DNA of 64,000 bases from positions 1 through 64,000 of the forward strand of contig NZ_RQVD01000010.1 of NCBI RefSeq assembly GCF_003992055.1, read 5' to 3'. Shown piece by piece: positions 1 to 6,652 of this stretch (position 1 is its first letter; each line of letters starts with the position of its first letter). The DNA is from Veillonella sp. CHU740. Its GTDB lineage: Bacteria; Bacillota; Negativicutes; Veillonellales; Veillonellaceae. The position numbers and the translations under genes are program-made. The notes below the pieces were generated by a model. The model made no database searches and had not been told where the DNA came from. It worked only from the letters and a program-made list of their open reading frames with translations.

Positions 1-1
1 A

Positions 2-106
2 AATATGGAAGAGCAATTAGCTATAACAAAAATATTAGAAGACTTCGACAACCTCATCACCCTTCATCAGCGTAAGTATTCCCCAAACTTTCACATTACA
101 AGATAG
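2..106 (+). CDS. hsdS: Type I restriction specificity subunit HsdS, C-terminal tail (partial)
   Basis: The reading frame is open at the left edge and ends at TAG 104-106, giving about 34 residues. The piece EEQLAITKILEDFDNLITLH followed by QRK is the typical end of HsdS proteins: a conserved-region helix in which the EEQ..I...L..LD.LI.LHQRK pattern recurs. HsdS chooses the DNA target of a type I restriction-modification complex with HsdM and HsdR. The tail is shorter than usual after LHQRK, ending in about ten non-typical residues. The tyrosine recombinase just downstream fits loci where hsdS alleles are shuffled by inversion. Only the end is visible, so whether the upstream gene is intact cannot be judged. 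Confidence 0.7.
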   Translation, partial: NMEEQLAITKILEDFDNLITLHQRKYSPNFHITR

Positions 107-207
107 ATACATATTATATAACTCCGTATATACTTTTTCTGAAATATGTGAGTAAGATATGTATAAGAGCCATTTCTATGTTGTCATGTAACTGAAGAGG
201 TGCGAAT

Positions 208-1133
208 ATGGTAAAGGCTAAGGAAGGATCGGAATTATTTTATAAGTATTATGAACGGTGGATTCGGATTTATAAGGAAGGGGCTATTCGAGAGGTGACT
301 ATGAAAAAGTATGAGATTACTTTAGTATGGTTGCAAAAGTTAGTACCTGAGTTACGACTTTCAGAGTTAAATCGAATTACCTATCAACAATTATTGAACG
401 ACTATGCAGTGTATCATGAACGACAAACCACGATGGACTTTCACCATCAATTGAAAGCCGCTGTATTGGATGCAGTAGATGAAGGGTTCATTGATCGAGA
501 CCAACACGTAAAGCAATCATTAAGGGAAAGGCGCCTCGAGAAAAGAAGATTAAGTATCTGAATCAATTCGAGTTGCATACGTTGCTAGTGCATTTACATC
601 TTACGCCGAATATTAATTGGGACTGGTTTATTTTTATTATTGCCAAGACAGGTATGCGTTTTTCAGAGGCTTTAGCATTGACGCCGAAAGACTTTGATTT
701 TCCACATCAATCATTAATTGTGAATAAAACCTGGGACTACAAAGGGAATGGTGGATTTTTACCTACGAAGAATAAGTCTTCTGTGCGAAAGATTCAATTG
801 GATTGGCAAACGATTATTAAATTTTCTGAATTAATCAGAGATTTGCCAGAGGATAAACCAATTTTTGTAAAAGGGTCTGTATATAATTCGACGGTAAATG
901 ATAGACTAGAGAGATATTGCAAGGACCTAGGGATTCCCGTTATTTCTGTTCACGGATTACGTCATACCCATGCATCGTTGTTGCTCTTTGCAGGGGTGTC
1001 CATTGCCAGCGTTGCTAGACGGTTAGGTCATGCCAGTATGACTACAACGCAGAAAACGTATATCCATATCATTCAAGAACTGGAAAATCGAGATATTGAT
1101 TTGGTCATGCGATCGATGGCGGGACTGGCGTAA
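208..1133 (+). pseudogene. Tyrosine recombinase (hsdS-associated integrase type), broken by a 1-base deletion
   Basis: ATG 208 follows GAGGTG. The first frame (208-561) encodes an N-terminal SAM-like core-binding domain and reads GFIDRDQH before going out of frame. The other forward frame continues from about 501 as PTRKAIIKGKAPREKKIKYL and runs to TAA 1131-1133 through a complete catalytic domain. This holds Arg in TGMRFSEAL, HGLRHTH, LGHAS and the Tyr of KTYIHI. Adding one C to the CC at 501-502 restores RDPTRKAIIKG and a single protein of about 308 residues, so one base was lost from a C run. From memory, close relatives of this protein sit beside type I RM hsdS genes and invert them. As written, the allele should be inactive unless frameshifting or a sequencing error is involved. 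Confidence 0.85.
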
Positions 1134-1169
1134 ACTATTTCCATAGGATGGCTCTTTTGGCACGATGAA

Positions 1170-1216
1170 GGGCTGTCACTCACATGTAGTAAATCCTACA
1201 TATACAGTGACAGCCC
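1170..1216. terminator. Strong hairpin between convergent integrase and cfa
   Basis: The 11-base arms 1170-1180 (GGGCTGTCACT) and 1206-1216 (AGTGACAGCCC) pair perfectly, and an inner ATGTAG/CTACAT helix (1184-1189/1196-1201) extends the stem. It lies between two genes that point at each other, so it could end transcription from both sides. Neither side has a clear U tract, which weakens the terminator call. Confidence 0.5.
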
Positions 1217-1244
1217 TATAGTATTAAAGGCTATAATATATGAT

Positions 1245-2417
1245 TTAGTACCAACGTGTTAATGGTAATGTATTGTTAATGGATTTTGTCATCAGAATTT
1301 GATGTAAATCCATGTTGCCAATATAGAAACCAGCGGCACAACCACATAGGTATAAATCCCACATGCGTACAAATTCAGTACCCCGTACTTGTTCTACTTG
1401 GTCACGAACACCTTGAAAATTATTGTACCAATGCATCAATGTTTTGTAATAGTGAAAACGTAAATTTTCCACATCCAGAACATTCATATCATATTCGTAG
1501 GCAAGACCAATGATTTCTCTTAGGGAAGGCAAGGATCCACCTGGAAAGATATATTTACGAATCCATGCACTGGTTTCTTTTTCTGCTGGATCACTGATGT
1601 AATGAAGTAAAAATAAGCCTCCTTCTTTTAGCATGGAAGATGCATCTTCCATGTATATAGGTAAATTAGGGCGACCTACATGTTCTAACATGCCTACACT
1701 TACCATGCGATCGAACTGACGGCCAGAGGCAGCTACATCGCGATAGTCTATTAGATCGATTTCCACTTGACCTTCAAGACCAAATTGTTTAATTCGTTCT
1801 TGACCTTTTTTCCATTGCTCCTCAGACAATGTACAGCCATAGCCTTTGACTCCATATTTTAGAGCGGCTTCAATGAGTAGGAAGCCCCAGCCGCAACCAA
1901 TATCAAGGAGTGTCATACCTTCTTGTAAGTGTAACTTATCAAGAATATGATGCACTTTTTGATATTGTGCATCTTTAAGGCTGTCGTTTTCCTCTTTGAA
2001 ATAGGCGCAAGAATAACTCATAGTTTCGTCAAGCCATAAACTATAGAAATCATTTCCTAAATCATAATGGGAAGATACTTGTTGCTTTTGGTCTTTCTTT
2101 CTAAGTCCCATATTAAATAGGGAACTAAGCACTTTTTTGTTAATAGAGTCTTTGTTAACATGACCTAATACGACGCAAAGAGCTTTGAATAAATCTCCTT
2201 CAATTTCTATATCTTTGCGCATGTATGCTTCGCCTAGTGCCAATTCGGCGGATACTAATATATCTTTTTTAGGGATATCTTTATTGACAATAATTGTAAA
2301 TTCGGGATTTCCTTCCCCAATTGTATATTTTTTATCGCCAACTTTTACAACAAAACAATGATCATTGAAACGTTCCAAATAGTGTACTAAAAAAGTATCA
2401 AAGAGTTTAGAAAACAT
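1245..2417 (-). CDS. cfa: Cyclopropane-fatty-acyl-phospholipid synthase family methyltransferase
   Basis: Predicted 390 residues. The family transfers a methylene group from S-adenosylmethionine to double bonds of membrane phospholipid acyl chains. Visible signatures are HYDLGNDFYSLWLDETMSYS (about residues 117-136), the SAM-binding LLDIGCGWGF (about 170-179), and SVGMLEHVG further on. Length matches the family. I chose ATG 2417 over the upstream in-frame ATG 2447 because AAAGGA sits about 7 bases before 2417, while the extra ten residues have no ribosome site. The gene is alone on the minus strand, convergent with the broken recombinase. Related SAM enzymes acting on unsaturated lipids cannot be fully excluded. 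Confidence 0.88.
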   Translation of the reverse strand: MFSKLFDTFLVHYLERFNDHCFVVKVGDKKYTIGEGNPEFTIIVNKDIPKKDILVSAELALGEAYMRKDIEIEGDLFKALCVVLGHVNKDSINKKVLSSLFNMGLRKKDQKQQVSSHYDLGNDFYSLWLDETMSYSCAYFKEENDSLKDAQYQKVHHILDKLHLQEGMTLLDIGCGWGFLLIEAALKYGVKGYGCTLSEEQWKKGQERIKQFGLEGQVEIDLIDYRDVAASGRQFDRMVSVGMLEHVGRPNLPIYMEDASSMLKEGGLFLLHYISDPAEKETSAWIRKYIFPGGSLPSLREIIGLAYEYDMNVLDVENLRFHYYKTLMHWYNNFQGVRDQVEQVRGTEFVRMWDLYLCGCAAGFYIGNMDLHQILMTKSINNTLPLTRWY

Positions 2418-2792
2418 AAGTAAGTCCTTTCTTGTTGTTATGCACAATATACAGTATATGCAGCGGTTAGGAATGTATTTTAATCATTTAGCTAATCACA
2501 CATATTACAAAGTATAGGTTTATATATCAAATATATATAAGTTTAAAAGAAATAGTCGCTGATTTTGTGGGCTTCTTTCGTAATCATATGTATTTAATAT
2601 GAATAGGTAAACCTAATGAAGCTATTATATACCATTTATACAGAAAATACATTATATACATAAAAAATGTATTGTACAGATAGATTTAAGGATCTTATTA
2701 TAAATTAATAGTTGATATATGATATAATAATTAATTCATTGAAATTTTATTGAATATTTCATTTTTTTTGTAATTAAAATCACAATATATAA
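2418..2792. other. AT-rich intergenic region
   Basis: Divergent spacer between cfa (minus) and the ECF transporter gene (plus). It presumably holds the cfa promoter; a TATACT box around 2453-2460 on the minus strand is a weak candidate. I see no ORF with a ribosome site and no clear structured RNA. Confidence 0.4.
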
Positions 2793-2821
2793 TTGACATA
2801 GATGCTATTTTGTACTACTCT
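2793..2821 (+). promoter_or_regulatory. Candidate promoter for ECF S-component
   Basis: TTGACA at 2793-2798 is a perfect -35 box. A poor -10 (TACTCT, 2816-2821) follows after 17 bases. Transcription would start near 2827, exactly where the leader hairpin begins. Confidence 0.45.
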
Positions 2822-2826
2822 ATACG

Positions 2827-2884
2827 AGGAACTAAACTACATAGTCTGTATCACTATGAACAGAACTAAGTTCCTATTTTTTAT
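2827..2884 (+). promoter_or_regulatory. Leader hairpin with U tract (possible attenuator)
   Basis: AGGAACT (2827-2833) pairs with AGTTCCT (2869-2875), and inside it CATAGT (2840-2845) pairs with ACTATG (2853-2858). The stem is followed by ATTTTTTATTT. This is a terminator shape inside the roughly 100-base leader of the transporter gene, so it may be a regulated attenuator. No known riboswitch consensus was recognised. Confidence 0.45.
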
Positions 2885-2930
2885 TTATTGGTTCGACTTA
2901 TATCCTGAGGGAATAAGAACGGAGGAAAAC

Positions 2931-3533
2931 ATGGAAAAAGAATCAGCAGTATTACAAACACGGTCAGCACAAAAGTTTACGGTACGTCAATTGACGATCA
3001 TTGGTCTATTGGCGGGAATTACGATTGTCCTAGGTATGACAGGATGGGGATTTGTGCCGATTCCACCAATCAGTGCGACGATTCTACATATCCCAACTAT
3101 TTTAGGTGGTGTTGTGGAAGGTCCTAAGGTAGGTATGGCAGTAGGATTTTTATTCGGTGCCTATAGTATGGTGCAAGCATATATAGCGCCTAATGTATTA
3201 TCCTTTGCATTTATGAATCCAATCATCTCTGTATTGCCTAGAATGCTCATTGGCTTAGTAGCTGCATTAGTATATCTATATTTACCAATTAAGGTAAAAG
3301 CGATTCGTATTGGTTTAGCTGCATTTTTAGGAACAGCAACAAATACAATTTTAGTTATGTCTGGAATTTATGCTATTTATGGGGTAGAATTTGCTAAAGC
3401 TACTCATATTCCAGAAGAAACTGTACTGAAAGCAGTCATGGCTATTGTGTGGTCTCATGGCATTCCAGAAGCCTTATTAGCAGTGGCAGTTGTAACTCCG
3501 GTGGCAATTGCGGTTATTAGAAAATTTAAATGA
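2931..3533 (+). CDS. ECF transporter S component (vitamin-type substrate binder)
   Basis: Predicted 200-residue integral membrane protein. ATG 2931 is preceded by GGAGG (2921-2925); the longer frame starting at 2802 reads through the leader hairpin and is rejected. About six hydrophobic segments are visible, with a Gly/Pro-rich stretch containing GFVPIPPISATILHIPTILG near residue 40, typical of S components that bind a small vitamin-like substrate and dock onto a shared EcfAA'T module. No energizing module is encoded here, so it is a stand-alone (group II) S unit. The substrate cannot be read from sequence. A terminator follows the gene. Confidence 0.8.
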   Translation: MEKESAVLQTRSAQKFTVRQLTIIGLLAGITIVLGMTGWGFVPIPPISATILHIPTILGGVVEGPKVGMAVGFLFGAYSMVQAYIAPNVLSFAFMNPIISVLPRMLIGLVAALVYLYLPIKVKAIRIGLAAFLGTATNTILVMSGIYAIYGVEFAKATHIPEETVLKAVMAIVWSHGIPEALLAVAVVTPVAIAVIRKFK

Positions 3534-3598
3534 TAATGATATTGAGTGTATAGACTGCTCATGCATTCAAGCACGGATTTTTAAAATCGTATATAATC

Positions 3599-3638
3599 AA
3601 GAAGTGATTAAATAAACCTGGTCACTTCTTGTTTTTTT
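3599..3638 (+). terminator. Intrinsic terminator after ECF gene
   Basis: AAGAAGTGA (3599-3607) pairs perfectly with TCACTTCTT (3622-3630), followed by GTTTTTTTA. It lies only about 20 bases upstream of the znuA start, so znuA expression may depend on read-through or a promoter inside this spacer. Confidence 0.85.
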
Positions 3639-3659
3639 ATATTGGGAAGGAGTATACTC

Positions 3660-4700
3660 ATGAATTGGAAAAAACGATTGACCTATTTTGTGCTAGGAGC
3701 TACAGTAGTGGCTACTGCGGTTGGTATTGCAGGATGTGGAAGCGACACAAAACAAGCTGCTTCATCTGATAAAATGAAAGTTGTTACAACGGTGTTCCCT
3801 GTGTACGATGTGGCGAAACAAGTGGGGGGAGATAAAGTAGATGTAACTTTATTAGTACCTCCAGGAGCGGAGCCTCATGATTGGGACCCGACTGCACAAG
3901 ATTTAAAAGAAATCGGTACAGCTAAAGTGTTCTTATATAGTGGTGCTGGTCTAGAGCCAACAGAAAAGATTTTAGCTCCAGATGTGTTGCAAAAAGCACA
4001 ACCTGTTGAATTATCTAAATCTGTAACATTATTACCAGCTCCAGATGAAGATGAAGACGAGCATGATCATGACCATGATAAAGATCACGATCATGATAAG
4101 GACCACAAGGAAGACAAAGACGACCATGATAAAGCGCAAGCAGAAGATAAACATGAACACGAACATGAGCATGGCGAGTTTGACCCACATGTTTGGTTAG
4201 ATCCAATGAACGTAGCAAAAGAAGTTGATGCAGTGGTAGAAGCATTCTCTAAAGCTGACCCTGCTAATGCGAAATACTATGAAGCTAACGGTAAAGCATA
4301 CAAAGAAAAATTACAAGCTTTACATGGTAAATATGAAGAGTTTGGTAACAAACAACATGACAAACATTTAGTAGTTAGCCATATGGCATTTGGTTACTTA
4401 GCGAAAGCATACGGCTTTGAACAACTAGGTATTATGGGCGTATCCCCTGATGCGGAACCAACACCTGAACGTATGGCAGACATTGTTTCCTTCATCAAAG
4501 AACATAATGTAAAAGCTATTTTCAGTGAAGAATTAGTAAGCCCTAAATTGGCTAATGCTATCGCTGCTGAAACTGGTGTAAAAGTGTATGTATTAAACCC
4601 AGCAGAAGGTTTAACTGAAGAACAAAACAAAAAAGGCGTAACATATTTAGACATTATGGAAGAAAACCTTAAAGTGTTACAAGAAGCATTAGGACAATAA
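3660..4700 (+). CDS. znuA: Zinc ABC transporter substrate-binding lipoprotein (ZnuA/AdcA family)
   Basis: Predicted 346 residues. ATG 3660 follows GGGAAGGAG; an upstream in-frame TTG (3642) is less likely. The N-terminus is a lipoprotein signal (MNWKKRLTYFVLGATVVATA, then GIAGC), so the protein is anchored in a membrane facing the periplasm. Cluster A-1 features are TVFPVYDVAKQVGGDKVDV, a His/Asp/Glu/Lys-rich loop at about residues 128-173, FDPHVWLDP just after it, and VSHMAFGYLAKAYG. The His-rich loop and conserved histidines indicate Zn(II) (or Mn) capture for an ABC importer. No permease or ATPase gene is adjacent, so it is an orphan binding protein here. Confidence 0.9.
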   Translation: MNWKKRLTYFVLGATVVATAVGIAGCGSDTKQAASSDKMKVVTTVFPVYDVAKQVGGDKVDVTLLVPPGAEPHDWDPTAQDLKEIGTAKVFLYSGAGLEPTEKILAPDVLQKAQPVELSKSVTLLPAPDEDEDEHDHDHDKDHDHDKDHKEDKDDHDKAQAEDKHEHEHEHGEFDPHVWLDPMNVAKEVDAVVEAFSKADPANAKYYEANGKAYKEKLQALHGKYEEFGNKQHDKHLVVSHMAFGYLAKAYGFEQLGIMGVSPDAEPTPERMADIVSFIKEHNVKAIFSEELVSPKLANAIAAETGVKVYVLNPAEGLTEEQNKKGVTYLDIMEENLKVLQEALGQ

Positions 4701-4789
4701 TTATTCTGACCATGTAAGTGATTTATCTTGCTTACATTGGCATTAAATGATACTATAGTATAGTAAGTTTGTGCTTAGGAGGAATGAAG

Positions 4790-4933
4790 ATGTCTAAACG
4801 TATTCGTACAATTAACACTGAATCCCTACAAAAAACTGCTAAAACAGGCGGCTGTGGTGAATGTCAAACATCTTGCCAATCTGCTTGCAAAACTAGCTGT
4901 ACAGTAGGCAACCAAGTGTGCAAACAAAAATAA
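4790..4933 (+). CDS. scfA: SCIFF ribosomally made peptide precursor (six cysteines in forty-five residues)
   Basis: Predicted 47 residues, ATG 4790 after AGGAGG. The C-terminal part has the hallmark KTGGCGECQTSCQSACKTSC followed by TVGNQVC, with Cys at 22, 25, 29, 33, 37 and 44. SCIFF peptides are RiPP precursors in which a radical SAM enzyme makes Cys-to-Thr thioether bonds; their biological role is not settled. The maturase gene follows at 5229. The gene has its own terminator, so it can be expressed far above the maturase. Confidence 0.95.
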   Translation: MSKRIRTINTESLQKTAKTGGCGECQTSCQSACKTSCTVGNQVCKQK

Positions 4934-4946
4934 TCATTAGATTAGC

Positions 4947-4983
4947 AAAAAGCTGTCGAACGTATCGTTTGGCAGCTTTTTTG
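4947..4983 (+). terminator. Intrinsic terminator after scfA
   Basis: CAAAAAGCTGTC pairs with GGCAGCTTTTTTG with one G-U pair. It is a classic stem with A tract before and U tract after, separating precursor and maturase transcripts. Confidence 0.85.
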
Positions 4984-5014
4984 CTTTATAGTATTTCTCG
5001 GATTATACTAGAAA

Positions 5015-5047
5015 AATCCCCCTAGATCTAGACCATCTAGGGGGATT
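5015..5047. repeat. Perfect 13-bp inverted repeat between scfA and scfB
   Basis: AATCCCCCTAGAT (5015-5027) and ATCTAGGGGGATT (5035-5047) pair without mismatch around a 7-base loop. There is no U tract on the plus side; on the minus side the stem is followed by TTTTC. It is much more GC-rich than its surroundings and could be a minus-strand terminator, an operator or a small mobile-repeat remnant. Confidence 0.6.
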
Positions 5048-5184
5048 ATGTATGCTAACCCTTTATATCTTTAGCTTGTCTAAATTATAACATATGTACT
5101 TTAAAAGTATAATTTTTTGCATACTATAATTTTAGAAAAAGTATACTCTATATTGATAGCTTTCTATACGTTATGGGTATAAAG

Positions 5185-5193
5185 TGATATAAT
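5185..5193 (+). promoter_or_regulatory. Extended -10 promoter of scfB
   Basis: TGATATAAT (5185-5193) is an extended -10 box about 35 bases upstream of the scfB start; no good -35 is seen. Confidence 0.45.
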
Positions 5194-5228
5194 AAACTTT
5201 AGACTTTAGTAAGTTAATGGAGGTATGA

Positions 5229-6623
5229 ATGTTAGAATTACAACCGATGATTCATAAATTTAAAATGAAAGATAAGTTCTTTCTACTGGATGTGAATAGT
5301 GGTATAATTCATGTCATCGATGAGCTCATCGATCGTGTATTAGATATCTATAACGGCACAAACCGTGAGGCTGTACATAGTGCATTAGATGCGACAGAAG
5401 ATGCAGCAGAACTAGATGAAATTATGGATGAGTTAGACGAACTGATCAAAGAGGAAATGCTTTTTGCGCCTATGTCCGCAGAGTTCAAACTTGTGGTGGA
5501 CGAAAAGCCAATTGTAAAAGCTCTTTGTTTAAATATTGCGCATGATTGCAACTTAGCTTGTAAATATTGTTTTGCCAGCCAAGGTGACTACGGCGGAGTA
5601 AAACGTGAATTAATGAGCTTTGATGTAGCGAAACGTGCTGTAGATTTCTTGATTTCCATGAGCGGTCCACGTCAACATTGTGAAATTGACTTCTTTGGTG
5701 GTGAACCATTATTAAACTGGGATGTTGTGAAACAAACCGTAGAATATATTGAATCCATTCAAGAAGAATATGGTAAAATCTTTAAATTAACATTGACTAC
5801 CAACGGCATGTTATTGACACAAGATAAAATTGACTATGTGAATGAACATGACATGAGCTTAGTACTTTCCCTAGATGGTCGTGAAGATGTGCATAATAGC
5901 ATGCGCCCAAGCTCTGGTGGTAAAGACACTTACAATACAGTAGCGAAGAACTTAGTCAATGCTGTTAAACAACGTGATGGCCGTGAATACTATGTGCGTG
6001 GCACTTATACGCATAATAACTTGGACTTCTGTAAAGACGTAGAAGCTATGTCTGATTTAGGTTTTGAACATTTGTCTATGGAACCAGTGGTTGGCGAAGA
6101 TGGGGCTTATGTGTTACGCCCTGAGGATATGCCGATCATCGAAAAAGAATATGAAAAATTGGCAGACCTATATTTAGAACGTCAACTAGCTGGTTGGGGT
6201 GAGAAATTTAATTTCTTCCACTTCCGTATGGATTTATACCGTGGACCATGTATGGCAAAACGTTTGCGTGGATGCGGCGCTGGTCATGAATATATGGCTG
6301 TCGTACCAAATGGAGATATTTACCCATGTCACCAATACGTAGGTAAAGATGGCTATGTGATTGGTACTGTTTTCGATGGTTTGAAAAACTACGACATACC
6401 AACGCAGTTTAGAAATACTCACGTATTTACGAAAGAAACCTGTGCCAACTGTTGGGCAAAATTCTTCTGCTCCGGCGGTTGCCATGCGAATAATGAAACA
6501 TTAGGTGGAGACCTTAGCACACCGTACGAATTGGGATGTAAATTACAGAAAAAACGTATTGAATGTGCTATCATGATTCAAGCTGAGCTAGATGCAGCTG
6601 GGATCCGACAAGAAAATCACTAA
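5229..6623 (+). CDS. scfB: SCIFF maturase, radical SAM/SPASM thioether-forming enzyme
   Basis: Predicted 464 residues, ATG 5229 after TGGAGG. The first 95 or so residues resemble a peptide-recognition (PqqD-like) module rich in acidic helices. The radical SAM cluster motif CNLACKYC (C107, C111, C114) binds the SAM-cleaving 4Fe-4S cluster. The C-terminal SPASM region holds further Cys (GPC near 341, GCG, YPCHQY, CANCWAKFFCSGGCHANN) for two auxiliary clusters. Family members install Cys-Thr thioether links in SCIFF, and the precursor is 295 bases upstream. hypF follows after only 29 bases, so the maturase may be co-transcribed with hydrogenase maturation genes. Confidence 0.95.
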   Translation: MLELQPMIHKFKMKDKFFLLDVNSGIIHVIDELIDRVLDIYNGTNREAVHSALDATEDAAELDEIMDELDELIKEEMLFAPMSAEFKLVVDEKPIVKALCLNIAHDCNLACKYCFASQGDYGGVKRELMSFDVAKRAVDFLISMSGPRQHCEIDFFGGEPLLNWDVVKQTVEYIESIQEEYGKIFKLTLTTNGMLLTQDKIDYVNEHDMSLVLSLDGREDVHNSMRPSSGGKDTYNTVAKNLVNAVKQRDGREYYVRGTYTHNNLDFCKDVEAMSDLGFEHLSMEPVVGEDGAYVLRPEDMPIIEKEYEKLADLYLERQLAGWGEKFNFFHFRMDLYRGPCMAKRLRGCGAGHEYMAVVPNGDIYPCHQYVGKDGYVIGTVFDGLKNYDIPTQFRNTHVFTKETCANCWAKFFCSGGCHANNETLGGDLSTPYELGCKLQKKRIECAIMIQAELDAAGIRQENH

Positions 6624-6652
6624 AATTATATAACTGAAGGGAGGCGGGTTCT

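Noticed and set aside
1286-1513. Plus-strand open frame inside cfa
   Set aside because: It lies antisense to a well-conserved gene, has no ribosome site and no recognisable protein.
2802-2930. N-terminal extension of the ECF transporter gene
   Set aside because: The extra 43 codons read through the leader hairpin and lack a ribosome site; ATG 2931 has GGAGG at the right distance.
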